From Apteryx mantelli (Eukaryota; Chordata; Aves; Apterygiformes; Apterygidae): DNA of 64,000 nt. Of the stretch, positions 12,501 through 24,800 are shown piece after piece; within the stretch, counting starts at the first letter, position 1, and each line of letters begins with the position of its first letter. A model generated the notes under the pieces. The model had not been told where the DNA came from. It searched no databases and saw only the letters and a list, made by a program, of their open reading frames with translations. The translations under genes and the position numbers were made by a program. Location of the stretch: the NCBI RefSeq assembly GCF_036417845.1, contig NC_089981.1, positions 23,766,001 through 23,830,000 of the forward strand, read 5' to 3'.

Positions 12501-13739
12501 TGATGACTTTACCAGGGCTCTGATTTGTGGTTGAGCAGTTGGTGGATAGGGCTGGAGGCTGGGCACAGAGAGGACATTGCTCCACAGCTGTCGTTATACA
12601 GCGTTGAGTGTGCTACAGGAAGCCAGGCAGCGCGGGCATCCCGCAAAAACCAGACCCAGGAGGGCAGGGAGCAGGACACTGCTGCCAGAGCCTCCAGTGG
12701 GGCCAGGACACACGTATCCTCACCCCAGGATGGGAATAATGAGGCTGAAAGCCAGGAGTGGCTCAACATGGTCAGCACGGAGCTGGGAGCAAGGATGGAA
12801 ATGGCCTTTCAACCTGTGCTCCAAGCGAGGCGTTGATGTGGCAGCTCTCCTTGCTGGAGGGGGAGGCTGGAAAGCTCGGAAAAGCCACCAAGCCGGGTTA
12901 GCACATGGCCCTGGCTGGGCTGGGGGCTCACCTGGATGAAGGCGAAGGCCGTGCCCGGTGGCAGGGGCTTGTTCTGGTTGGCCTGCTGGTGCCTCACGTA
13001 CTCGTCCTTGCCCTTGGCCAGGAAGAGCGCGTGCTCCTCCTCCAGGTCGAAGATGGCCCTGGTTGTCACCGCGATGACCAGCGCCTCACTGGGGTCCTTC
13101 TGCGGAGCCGGGAGGAAAGAGCGGTCAGGAGGGGGAGGTGGCCGGGGGCGCTGGGGCGGGTGTTGGAGGTATCACACCTGCCCCTTCGCTTCTGGCTCTG
13201 CTGACGCCTGTGAGGGCCTACGGGGGACATGTGCCAGGAGTGACGTTCGGGCCACCGAGGCCAGGGCGGGCGGCTGTGACAGCCCAACCTGTCGGGTAAG
13301 TGTGACGCACGCCGAGGACGGCTCACGCGGAGGGGGTTGCTCCATCCTTTAGGCAGGTCTGGGCACGGCGTGGCCTCAGTCACCTCCCTGTGCTGAGCGG
13401 GGCATTGCCGAGGCGCTCTGCACTCTGCGCTTGCCAGCAAGTTTAAAGCCTCGGCCCCGCAGCCTCTTCCCGTTTGCAAGCCACGGACCTCCCCGGCACC
13501 TAGAGGTACCCCGCGGCCCTCAGACAGGCTTCTTTGGCCACGGCCTCTGCACTTGAGGGCTCCGGTTGCCTGGGCACGAGCAGTTCAGGCCACTGCAACA
13601 TCATGTTGTGGTTGTCATCAGCGAGGGTGACATTGCAAAACACGCGGGGGTTAAGCTTGGGAAGCACCGCATCTGCATTTAGTGACAAACTGACCTGTTT
13701 CACGTCGGTGTTCAGAACGGTGCTTTCGGGCTCTGCCAT
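9563..13739 (-). CDS. Cytosolic 5'-nucleotidase 1A-like (cN-I family), six coding exons
   Basis: Coding exons, minus strand: 13739-13695, 13099-12932, 12437-12308, 11637-11515, 10496-10318 and 9865-9563. All have GT-AG borders and matching phases, giving 315 residues. The cN-I family hydrolyses AMP and other nucleoside monophosphates in the cytosol, supplying adenosine. Landmarks: [17 protein letters not shown] (about 21-37); VIVLSNN; the HAD-fold nucleophile motif [11 protein letters not shown] (Asp179 and Asp181); YLVTARS (242-248, the Thr motif); GAPKGP with Lys278; and HIFFDD with Asp292-Asp293. All four catalytic motifs are intact, so the enzyme should be active. The N-terminus is very short (15 codons in exon 1) compared with the roughly 368-residue human NT5C1A, so it is a compact member. 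Whether it is NT5C1A, NT5C1B or a third paralogue lost in mammals cannot be settled by eye. The exon 1 start is the least certain part. Confidence 0.9.
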
Positions 13740-14627
13740 CCTCCCCGTTCAGCTCCAGCCGACAGCAAGTCTCTGATTAAACTGATGCATTACAACGTGT
13801 CCAGTTCAGAGAGGAAAAATGAAGAGGGGAAGAAAAAAAAAAGGGAAAGAGGATTAGACATCCTGCCCCCTCGTGGAGCAGCCCAAACAGTGAGCCTGCT
13901 CTTGCTGACGATAGCTCTGCTGTGAGCAAAGCTGGCCAGATAGGTCCAGCTGAGCATGGTGGAAAACTAGTTTTCAGCCGAAGCTCGCTTTCCCCCACTT
14001 TTCTGGGGGAATTGCTGAAAGAAGTTGCAAAGCTTTTTTTTCCAGCAAAACAGGTCTCTTTAGGGAGACACCTTTAATTAGGGCTCGGAGACTCAGCGGA
14101 TGCGAGTAGGAGCTGTGGTCAAAATGGGTCAGATCTCAAAGGCAGGCTTTTAGCCGTGCCCTTAGCGCCATTCTTGCCACTTTGTGTTTACGTGACAAAG
14201 TTGTATCTGCAAATAAGCAAGTTTGCTGGGTAAGCAATGGGCTTGCAGCTGCAGAAGCGGCCAAAACCTGTGCTGGCCATTTGGGGCTGGAAACCCGAGT
14301 GGTGCTGAGCGTCGCTCCGCTCGCTCTGTCTGTGCCCCTGCAGGGATGGGGTTTCTTCCCGTGGAGTCCCAGACCGCTGCCGTCCGGGACTGATCACCAC
14401 CAGGCTTTGCTTGCTGAGCGGGGAGAAATTTTCCTTTCGAAACCAGTGGCGGGGAGCAAACCGCTTTTCTGAAAGTGAAAACGAAGTGAAAGGAAGGGGA
14501 AGGGAGCCGGGTCCCCCTTCCCGGCGACACACTGAACTTCTGCGCCGTTCTTTTAAGCTGAACACCCGGTCTGACTTCTCCTTTCTGTTGAACTGCCTCT
14601 GGTTAGCTGCAATATTGTTTACCGGCA

Positions 14628-14792
14628 CCTTGTATACACAGGTATATGCATATATACCCCCCCGCACACACACGTGCACATATCTCTGGTGCATATACCA
14701 CATAAAAAAATATATATATATATATACAGTTCCATATACACACACACCCCTATATACTAGATAGATATACACACATAAATATATATGTATGT
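14628..14792. repeat. TA/CA-rich compound microsatellite
   Basis: Alternating purine-pyrimidine DNA: TATACACA and CACACA tracts, an uninterrupted TA run at about 14710-14726, and ACACACAC and ATATATAT stretches to about 14792. It is low-complexity and likely to vary in length. Open frames across it are not genes. Confidence 0.85.
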
Positions 14793-14989
14793 GGTGCCAA
14801 GTAGGCAGAAAAGCATCTGAGGAGGATGCCTGCTGAGCTGGGTCTCTACTGCAAGCAGCCGGAGTGACAGCCAATCTTGCAGCCCCGCAGCAAAGCACGT
14901 ACCTTATCCTCTGCTTACTTCCAGCTGGGAAACAGTCAAGAATTCGCTAAAGCTGGAAAAAGCAAAGACGACCAAACTCACGGCGTGTG

Positions 14990-16350
14990 CTCTCCCTGCT
15001 CCCCGGCGCAGCCCGTCCGGCGGCAGCAGCCGAACCCCGCAGCCCTTGCAGGGGATGCTGCTGTTTATATTTCCCCCGGCGGGCAGGAAGCAGGCGGGCC
15101 TCGCCGGCGCGCCGGGATTTGTAGGCAGCCCCGCGGCCTGGCGCCGAGCCCGGCTGCAGCGGCCGGCCCGGAGGCGAGACTGCATTTCCCAGGCGGCGCC
15201 GCACAGGCGTAGGGTCTCCGCCGAGGTTTGCCTCGACCTGCGCGTGCAGCAGCCGCAAGGCACCGCGGTTGCTTCTATTTTCGTAGCTGGGTTATTTATA
15301 ACTCGCCTCCGGGCGTCTCCTCGCACAGCCCTGGCACGCGGCGCCATCGTGCTTTTTGCCCCAAAATGCAGGGCTGCGCGTTCGGGAAGGCGAGCGGTCT
15401 GCAAAGCGGGCGAGCCCGGTGGTCCCCGGGGAGAAGCTCTCCGCCTTCGCGCCCTCGGTGCAGCATTTTCGGGGTTGCTTTTCCCTTCTTTTCTGACCAC
15501 CAGCTCTGAGTTTAGCAAGCGAAAAGGCTGCTCAGATGTGCAGCTTTCGGCACAAAACCGAACCTCCCGTCCCTGACGGATTTTTCGGAAGCAAGCTGGG
15601 AAGCGGAGGTGCCTCCAGCATGTCGCTGGCACCCATCGCCCCACGGTCCCCTGTGCCCCCACTGCTGGGCAGAGCACAAAAATGCTCTTTTGGTCCCGTT
15701 TTATTGGATTTCTCGGTTTCGGGCGGCCGAGGGGAAGACTGCGCGCCTCTCTGCAGCAACGCCTGAGCAGCTGCCGGAAAATCCAGCCAGGCTCGCGGGT
15801 CCGGCCGTCCTGCGCTGCCGTCATCAGACGCTACTCACCGGGCTCCTTCCTCCCGCGGTCTTATGTCGCGGCACGCTCTTGGCTTCCGGCACCGCCGCAT
15901 ATTTCAGCCGTGACAAGGTGGGTTTTAGGTTAACTTTGCTTAGTTGGCAGCGAGGGGAGGAAGGAGCACGCATAAATTTCAGGCAACAGGTGCATCCGCC
16001 CGGCCGTGCTGGCGTCGGCGGGCGCTTCGGCACGTTGCGTGTTGAGCCCGCGTCGAAAGCACCCAGCGCCCCTGCGGGCAGCGGGCTGTGAGCCTCGCGC
16101 TGCCTCCGGGGAGGCATTCGCAGCGCAAAGCTAACACAACGGGGAAAACCCCTCCCTCGAGATAAACCCGGCGCGTGGAACAGCCCTGTAAAATCTCAGC
16201 GCTCCCGTCCCTGAGGTGGGGCCGCGCCGCGACGCCCGGCCGCCCGCTCCCTCGCCCGGCCCAGCGGCAGTTCCTGCTTCGGAGGCTCCTGCGGCACGGC
16301 ACGGCACGGTGCCGGTGGGAGCCCGGCGCGGACGGCGAGGCGGGGAAGGG
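14990..16350. promoter_or_regulatory. CpG-rich zone with a ZNF143/THAP11-type site
   Basis: CpG-dense DNA between two genes. At 15179-15197 it carries ACTGCATTTCCCAGGCGGC, close to the SBS element bound by ZNF143/THAP11 (consensus ACTACAATTCCCAGCATGC), which marks many CpG-island promoters. It could be the distal SYT8 promoter, the nucleotidase promoter (1.3 kb from its ATG) or a separate non-coding transcript start. The sequence alone does not decide. Confidence 0.45.
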
Positions 16351-18057
16351 AGCACCGCGGTAAGTCCCCATTGCTCCAGCAGCTGACATCCCTGCGTTGC
16401 TATCCCGGGGGGAGCTGGGAATGGGGATGGGGCGAGGAGCGGGATGCTGGCCCTTCTCCCTCCTCGCGGGTCCTCTCGGCTGCTCCCCGGGCGTCCTCGC
16501 CACTGCTGCACCGTCTCCCCCGGGGGGAGAGCGCCCCGCTTGGCTGCAGCAGCGGATTTAATTGCAATTATGGCAAATCCCACCAAAACCATGGCTGCCA
16601 AAACAGCTGCTCAGATCTGCCCCGGGGGGCCAGGGCAAGCCTTTCCTCACCGGGGCGGCGTGCAGACACGCGTTGGCAGACCAGCACGTCGTGCGATGCT
16701 GCGCGAGGGGCCCCGGGGGCATGGCGCCTGCGCGGCTCGCCCAGCGGAGGGACCGGGGCCGCTTTGCAGGCCCGCAGCGACGGCGGTCCCCGGCAGGGAA
16801 AGGGCAGCTTGCGGAGCGGTCGGTGGCAGAGGATCTCACATGGGACCTTGGCCCCAGTGGGGCTCGCCTCCGCTGAGCCCGCTCCGCAGGGGATGTCTGT
16901 GCAGGACCCGTCATGCCTGCTGTCTTGCAATGGGAGACACTGGTGCGAACGGGATTCCTGAGATGCCGGGGCTGGATCAGAGCTGCCTGCTGCAGCACAC
17001 CCAGCTTTCTCCCCGTTTCCGCCTGCCCCCCCCACTTGGCTCAGCTTGGCAGGGCCTCGCGGGCAGTGAGTCAGGGCCCGAGCACCGCGGGCCGCGCCGC
17101 TCCGTGCAAACAAGGGCAGCAGCTCGCACCAACACGCGGATTCCCACCCATTCCCATTCCCACCCGGGGCGACAGGAGAAACGCACTGCTAAAACCTGGT
17201 CGCAAAGCTGCAAGCTGAGCGCAGGCGTCCCGAGGCACCGACGTCCCGCATGACCCTGGGCAAGTCGCTTAATCCGCATCTCACTTCCCAACAGGGCAAC
17301 AGGGACGATGCTGATCCCTACGCTTAGCCGTGCGCGGGCAAGATGCAAAGCCCAGTGCCGACTTCCTGGGACCCGGCTGCAGGGAAGGGCGGGGGGGTGA
17401 GGACGTGGGGATGCAATGCCCGCTACAATAGGGCTTTGTTTGAAGACGGGGCCTTTCGGGGCTGTTTTACGGCAAACGATAATAGCACGGAATTTAATGA
17501 ATCATTTAGTTACGCTTGGGGAATCCTTTAGAAAACAAAACGTTGCGTGTACGTTTCTGGATGCCGTGAGACACTTCCAGCAGAAGCTTGGTCGGGGGAA
17601 GCACGACGGCGGTTTCTCCCTAGGGATACTGCCCGTGCAGGGCACTGGCGCTCGGCGCTGGAGGCAGCGCGCGGCGGCCGCGCTTGCTGATGCCACGGGG
17701 ACGCCCTGCCAGCGGCGCGGGCAGCCGGGGGAGCCCAGGTAAATGCGGCCATGCCTTGCCGCCTCCGTCACGGCGAGCTACGGGGAGGAGCGCCTTTGTC
17801 CGCGCCGAGCGGGGCTGGCCGCGGGCCAGCGGGCTCGGCAGGGCCTGGCCTGCGACGGGGTCCCGGGCGAGGGTTGCACGCCCAGTTTCGGAAGTGGCCA
17901 AGCCCTGAATGCTTCTGCTGAGTTTTATCTCGGCGTTTTAATCGTATTTGCTCTTTCAGAGCTGCGAGCGGAGAGAGCAGGAGCGCACGCACCTCTGCAG
18001 AGGCGGCCACTTGCCTCTGACTTTTGTTTGCTTTTCCCAGGTCGCCTGGGCTGAGTC

Positions 18058-21000
18058 ATGGCCAAGGAGGCGCGCGGCGGCGGCGCCACCGCCTCGCCGC
18101 TCTCCCGCAGCGCCCCGACGCGGCCCGGCCTCGCCGGCGGCTTGCTCGCCGGCATCCCGCGTGAGTACGCGCCGGGGCGGTGCAGGGTCTTTCCCGGGCG
18201 CCTGGGGTCTCCCGTGCTGCTGGAAAGCCGAAAGGTCTGCAGTAATGCTGCTGGGGGCGAGCTGGTACGGGAGAAGATTTGCAGCCAGAATGTGACTGTG
18301 ACTTGTGATGTGGGGGATGTTCTGTGTGACAGACAGTGGCGAGACTGGGGAGCGTTTACTGAAGGGGGTAGACGAGCGAAGGAGGAGCAAGGGACGCGAT
18401 ACAGTGCTGCCAGCGCTTGGGATGGTGTTAGCTGCAGCAGGAGAATCTCAGCTTTAATTAGAGCGAGAATCAATTTCCAGCCCTCGCGATTACAGAGGAA
18501 ACACTGAAAGTACAACTCCTTAATGCTGAAAAAACCCGGAGGGGGATTTAAATGCGCTCTATGCGGTTTTGTTTGGTTTTAACTCTTCTGTTCACCTCTG
18601 TCCTCTGAACGCTGCACCAGTACCCAAATGGGCACTCATCGCTGTGGCCGTCGCTGTGGCCGTTCTCCTCCTCCTCTTCCTCATCTGCATCGTCAAGTGC
18701 TGCTGCGGCAAGAAGAAGCCCAAGAAGAAGGAGAAAGTCAACCTGCTTTCCTTCAGCAGCCCCACCGCAGCCAGCCTCGTACGTTGTGCTTTCTCCCCTC
18801 CGCCCCTTGCTCTGGGCGGGGAGCCGAGGGGCTCCGTGGTGGGTGTCCAGCTGGACCTCACTGCCAAGAGACACCTCGGCACTTCTAGGGTGCGTTCCAG
18901 ACCGGAGAGGGGATGTGTTGCCATAAAGCTGCTATTGTGTGTGGCTCTAGCTGGGCCCTGAGATCTCACCTTGCACCTGGATGGGGAAGGAAAGGCTTGG
19001 GATGGGGTGCAACCTCTGGTTTGCAGCTTGGGGACCCTGCGTAGGCTACAGGGGTAAATCAACAGAGCCTCTCCCAGGCTATGCTGCTTGGTTTTTATCA
19101 ATATTGCCTGGCCTCTGACTGGTTTCCAGTATGTAGCAGGGGGACTTCCTGAAATTTGAGGTCTAAAGCATCTTGGTCTGTCAGATGCATTGAGTGGGGT
19201 GACGGGAGGGTGCTCAGCCTGGTGCCTGGCCTCGCCGGCTCGGAGCGGAGCAGGAGGCTTGCTTCGGCTGCGCCGTCCCTGCGACGTGGCACAAGGCAGC
19301 CTCCGTGGGAGTAGCTTTGCACCAGGGACCTGGCCCAGCACCCCCAGGCCCCTGTGCCAGGCTCGAGGGGAGTGCTGCTTCCTTGCCACAGGTGCAGCCC
19401 GAGATGGAAGACCTGGAGCGCAGCCCCGAGGACAAGCAGCGCGGGAAGCTGCAGTATTCCCTGGAGTACAACCTCCGCACGCAGGAGGTAGGACTCCCCA
19501 CGCTGGGGCGAACCACTGGGGTCTTTCTCCTGCCAGTCCCCCAGCACTTTCTCTTGCACGGTCCCTCTTCACTGCCCATCGAAGTAGACCCCAATATCCA
19601 GGCCATACCCTGCCATTTTTCGCTGAGCCCCCAGGACTGCTCCATTCGCATGGCCCTGTCCTCCTCCGCACAGTCACCTTGTGTGCTCTTCCTTCTCAGA
19701 TGAAAGTTGGTGTGAAGCAGGCAGCTGACCTGAAGGCCATGGACAGTGGGGGGACGTCTGATCCATATGTTATTGTGTACCTAACATCCGACACGAAGAA
19801 GAAGTATGAGACCAAGGTTTACCGCAAGACCCTGAACCCTGTCTTCAATGAGAGCTTCACTTTCCAGGTAAGAAACAAGAACTGCTGACACTTCCTTGGT
19901 CCCATCAAGAGTGTTGCATGGACCCTGTTCCCAAGGCACAACCATATCTGGGCAGAGAGGTGCCTTCACCACAGGCATGGGGAAGTCGCAGAGTGAAGGA
20001 CCTGCTGCCACGTGTGCTGCCCCTGCCTGGTGAGGAAGGGCTGCAGCAGTGGAGTGAAGGGTGCTGTGGGATCCCCTCCTGCAGGTGCCCCAGGCAGAGG
20101 TGCCCGAATCCACACTGGTGATGCAGGTCTATGACTTCAACCGCTTTGCCAAGCACGACATCATCGGGGAGGTCCGCCTGCCCCTGGCCAGCGTCAACCT
20201 GCAGCGTGCCATTGAGCAGTGGAGCGACCTCGCAGCTGCCAGCAAAGTGGAGGTTGGTCCTGGGAGGCTGGGTGGGACATTGACCCGGAAGAGCAATGTC
20301 CTGGAGATCTCCTTCCTGGTGGCTTCATCCCCTTTTCCCTTCCCAAGCTCTTGTTCCTGTAGTGTTGCTCCCCGCTACATCAGCAGCTCCAGCAAGGGGT
20401 CTTGCCTCTCACGCTGCAGCATGCTGGCTTGCTGTGGGGGCAGCTGCTTCCCACACACTCCCTGCTCTGGGCAGCAAGGAAAAGGCGATGCAAAGAGCCA
20501 GGAGCAGGAGAAGCGCTGGCTCTCCCTCCTGGCACCCTGGAAGAGGGAGAGCTCTGGCTTCGCTTGCAAAGTGCTGCAGTGGTGCTGAGGCTCCCGACTC
20601 GGGTGGCGAGGGGATCCTGTGTCCCTCCTACAGCACCCATGTGGGGAGCCGACCTGGAGGAGCAGATTTTGGTGGGGATGAAGCTGAACTGGGTCTGATC
20701 ACATCACCAGGGAGCAGAAGAGGCATCTTTATGATAAAAGCTGCACATTCTCCTTGCCGCCTCTCCGAGGAGCAAAAGCAGCCCCTTGGGTGCAAAGGCA
20801 AGGAGGAGAGAGCACCAGAGAAGTTGGGAACCAGCCCTGAGATGGTGCTTTAGCTTCAGCTGGGCTGGCCTTGCAGGCTCCTCAGCCCTGGCTCTCCATC
20901 TGGTGCTCACTACTCACATCTCTCCAACAGCAAGAGCAGCTCGGTGAGGTCTGCTTCTCGCTCCGCTATGTCCCCAGCACCGGCAAGCTGACTGTGGTGG

Positions 21001-21850
21001 TCGTCGAAGCCAGGAAGCTTAAGAGGATGGACTCCCGTGGGCTGTCAGGTCAGGAGGGCCCCTTACATTCAGATCTCTCTCTACCCCTGCCCAGGGCGGG
21101 TGTAGTTTCCCTTGATGATAGCAGTGAGGAGTGGCACGTGGGAAAAGAGGGGTTAGACCCCATTACCAGGCACGCCTGCTCTGCTTGGGACAGCCAAGCG
21201 GGTCAAACAATAGTTGTCACTTGTCCCAGCCATGTTGCTCTCTTCCCACAGATCCTTTTGTCAAAGTGCATCTTATCCTGAACAGGAAGAAGTGGAAGAA
21301 GAGGAAGACAAGCGTGAAGAAAAATACCTTAAGCCCTTACTTCAATGAGGTGTTTGTTTTTGAGGTGCCTTTCAACCAGATTCAGGTGGGTTTCCCCTGC
21401 CCGGAGGACATCCCAAATCAGCGCTCCTCCCACTCCCCCGTAATGCTTGGTGATGCCATACGCGTGACCACAGGCACAGTTGCACCCGCGGGTGCCTGAC
21501 CCTCCGCGGTTGCTATCGCATGCTCCCTCTCCCTGGGCAGCCTTGGCCGGCAGCGCTGAGACAGCGTCCGGTGAGCAAGCTGCCTCCCGCTCACCGTCTT
21601 CCTGATCTCCCCCCAGAACGTGGACTTGGTCATCTCCGTTTGGGATCATGACAAGGTGACCAAGAATGAGCAAATTGGCAAACTCTTCCTGGGCTGCCGG
21701 GCCACAGGCAACCAGCTCCGGCACTGGTCCGACATGCTGTCCAACCCCCGGCGACCCGTCGCCCAGTGGCACAGTCTGCAAGCCGTGGACGTGGTCGACA
21801 AGGCCCTGGGGCTGAAAACCCACCTCAAGCTGCCCCTGCCCACCAGATAG
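18058..21850 (+). CDS. SYT8: Synaptotagmin 8, eight coding exons
   Basis: Coding exons: 18058-18160, 18621-18778, 19392-19487, 19700-19867, 20085-20252, 20931-21048, 21252-21385 and 21617-21850, all GT-AG, giving 392 residues. Synaptotagmins are membrane-anchored C2-domain proteins acting in vesicle traffic and exocytosis. The order is a short luminal N-terminus, one transmembrane helix (about 39-59, [15 protein letters not shown]), a cysteine/lysine juxtamembrane stretch ([13 protein letters not shown], likely palmitoylated), C2A (about 106-230), C2B (about 238-365) and the WHXL-type end WHSL. Calcium ligands in C2A are Asp134, Asp140, Asp192, Asn194 (Asp in SYT1) and Asp200. In C2B they are Asp265, Asp271, Asp325, Asp327 and Glu333 (Asp in SYT1). 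The SYT8 name rests on its place between CTSD and TNNI2 plus family similarity. A 5' UTR exon probably lies upstream. Confidence 0.93.
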
Positions 21851-24800
21851 GGGGCTCCTGTGCCTCCCTCAGCTTGCCCTCGCAGGACACACGAGCAACC
21901 ACGGACTGGGCTGGGCAGACCTGGCCGAGAGGCGAGCTGGTTGCTAGTGCCCAGCACAGCAGCGACCAGCACAGCACAGCCCTGTGGAGCAGGGTGACAG
22001 CGGGCAGAGGACGCTGGAGGGGACGGCATGGGCACAGGAACCAGCTCGTCACATCCGCTGGCGGGTGGAGGGGAGATATGCCCAGAGCTTCGAGCTCCTG
22101 TGGTAGCAGTGAGTCTGTCAATACTTTTGAAGTAGAGGACTGATGTGCTAGCACCTTGGAGTGGGTATTTATTTCGGTTGTGAACAACCAGGCAAGGGGT
22201 GAGCTCTTGGCTGCTTCCTAACCATGTCCTGGGGAGGTGGAAGGAGGGAAGACTTTCAAACAAGGCAAAGATCTTGAGGAGCGGTAGGTCAGAGAAGGAT
22301 CCTAAGAGGTGTGGGCTTCAAACATGGAGAGGGAGGATGGGCTGGTGAGGAAGGTGTCAGAGATGTGGGATGAGCTCTTTGCTCTGTAATAAGAATGCTC
22401 TGCGCCCTGGCAAGATGCTAAATGAAATGAAGCCAGGGAGCAAACCCAGCTCCTGGACTCCTGGCTGATCCTGCTGCTTTGCCGTTAACCTGTTCCTGGC
22501 CCGCTTTGGGCCCGTGCTGCCTTGCGTGCCCTGAGATGTGGCTCGGGATGGGACTCTCCAGCCATCATCCCTGTAGATGGGGCTGCACCAGTTTTGGCTC
22601 CGTCTGCCCTGCGCCCTGGAGGTGCTGTCAGGGAGGGGGACTACAGCACGTCCCTCGTCCCTCGTCCTCTCGCTTTCCTGCTGTGGGTGGCTATTCTGAA
22701 GGCTGGGTTGCCTCCTTGTGTTTCTTCTGGGCAGACCATGCATCCCCTGGAGGCTCCTTGTACGCCCGCCCGTCCCCTCTGTCCTGCTTCGTGGTGCCTT
22801 GGGGTAGGGGTGTGTAAGTAAAGGTCCCTCGTGGTGTGCTTGAGAGAGGCCGATCTCCCACCTGTCCCCACAATGCTGTGGTTTGGGTGGCTCGGGGGCA
22901 GCTCCTCTGACCCTCTGCAGGAGGAAACCCGGCTGCCTGGGCTGACTCCAGCACAGCACCCTCCAGGGCTCAGCAGGGCCAGCGTGAAGGATGTGCCCCA
23001 GCAGCTCCCTGAATGTGTATTTCGAGGAGATGTTTAGGAAGGGGATTGCTCTCAAGCGAGTTTTTGCTTTAACTGAGGAGACTTAAGCCAGACTTGCTCC
23101 GATGTGCCTTGACACCGATGCCTGCCTTTGCATCCTCGCTCCCACTGAAGGAACAGAATGGGAAGGGTAAAGGAGGGAATTGCCTTTCTCTAAAATACTC
23201 CAGGAGACAACTCCAGCCTCCTGGCCTTGTACTACAAAGTAGCCGTAGCATATGGAAGATTTGGCCTCATGCTGTGTTTGGGCCCAAAAGCCAAAAGGAA
23301 TGTAATTAGCACCGGTGCTACTGGGTGCGATAGCATCCTGCGGGCATCCTGTAGGGAGCTGCAGAAGCAATGCTAATAGCTATCGTCTGGCCTCCAGAGC
23401 CGGGGAGAGCCGGACCCGTCACTGAAGACCCACTAATACTGGAAAGCAGTTAATCTTCAGTTATCTGGAGTGCTTCTGAATGCCTGTTGGAGAGTTAAGC
23501 AAATACTATGAAGCTGAGGAAGGTTGTGAAAACTCTCAGTAGAGATTAATAACTTGAGCTTAACTTAAAAAAAACCAAAACCCTGCTATGTCTGCTGCTT
23601 AATAAATGTTCCCTAGGCTTAACAGTGGCTGTGATGAAGGAAGAAATGACACAGTTGTTTTGAAATAGCTGTAACAAGTGGAGTGTGGCTTCTGTTGCGA
23701 AAACAGCCTGCAATAGCTCCAGTTAATGAACTGGAGGAGAAAATCAGTCACCTGAGAAATACTTGTAAAAGGGCACCGAGTGAATTAGAGCCTCGGCCTT
23801 AAACCAAGATGGAACGGGCTGTTCGGAAGGGAACATCTCTGAATGGGGTTTGGGGTCCAGACTACATCTCTGGGTTGGTTTTAGATATGCTTTTTTTGGG
23901 CGCTCCTCTTGTGTCCCCATCAATACTTGCTGGTGGCCTTGGCAAGGTCAGCTGTCCTCCCACATGTCTCCAGCTGGGATGATGTACTTGTACGTGGAGA
24001 GCTGAACATGCAACTGCATTTCTAGAGCAGGTAGATTCCCCCATGGGACATGTAATAATAAATCAAACCTCTGTTGGTTAAATGAGGGGGAAATCAGTTC
24101 CTCCTCAGCTTGTAAGCAGGCTTATTAGCCTGGGTCTCATCCTGGCATGGAAGAGCACCACAGGATGCAGCAAATGCACCTTGGTCCTGCGGGTTAGAGG
24201 AAGCCTGCATAAAACTCTGGTGACTCCCTGTTCTTGTGTGTTAGAAACCATCCCAAATTGCACAGATGGGTTTGCAGCGAAAGGAGCCCTTTAAATCCTG
24301 ACAGCATTGAGAAGCAACAAGCTGTGGGCATGTCTGGCTGCAAAGTCCCGAGTCGCAGGTCGGTGCTTGTCTTTGGGGCTGGTGAGGAGGCACAGGGTGT
24401 GGGTTGCCCCACGGGTGGGGGAGCTGGGCAAGGGTCCATGAAAGGAAGCAAGAAGTGCTGAAAAGTGAGGGATTTGCTATGAGATTCACAGCCTGATCTG
24501 AATTATTTACATCCAGATCCAGGTGGGAATATACCTCAGAGAGAGGAATCCCCTGGTGTCAGTCTCCTTGGAAATCTGTCTACCGAACGGCTTAATGCAA
24601 AACTCGTGGGGAGACGGGCAGCAGAGCAATGCCTCGATGGGAGCAGCCTGAGGGCACGAGCGCCTGGGACCACCAGGCCCAGCGGGGCAGTGGGATCCCC
24701 GTCCTCAGGGACGTTCGCAGCTCGCCTGGATCTGACTGCTCTGACTTTGCGGCTGCATCTACCTTTGAAGCTGGCCCACCTCCAAGCAGGGCTTGGGCCA

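Larger units (their letters stand above)
13740..18040. other. Intergenic region between the nucleotidase gene and SYT8
   Basis: Divergent upstream region of both flanking genes. It holds a TA/CA microsatellite (14628-14792), a CpG-rich zone (about 14990-16350) and GC-rich DNA up to SYT8. A SYT8 5' UTR exon is expected here, because the SYT8 start codon sits just after a good splice acceptor (CTTTTCCCAG ending at 18040). I could not locate its donor with confidence. Long Arg/Pro-rich open frames in this GC-rich DNA (for example 306 codons on the minus strand at 14904-15824) look spurious. Confidence 0.5.

Noticed and set aside
14904-15824. 306-codon open frame, minus strand
   Set aside because: Lies in the CpG-rich zone, is rich in Arg/Pro and has no family resemblance; the long frame is expected from scarce stop codons.
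16444-17253. 269-codon open frame, plus strand
   Set aside because: Composition artefact of GC-rich DNA upstream of SYT8; no splice or domain support.
22357-23055. 232-codon open frame antisense to the SYT8 3' region
   Set aside because: No recognisable motif, low-complexity Arg/Gln/Pro content and no promoter signs; more likely chance.
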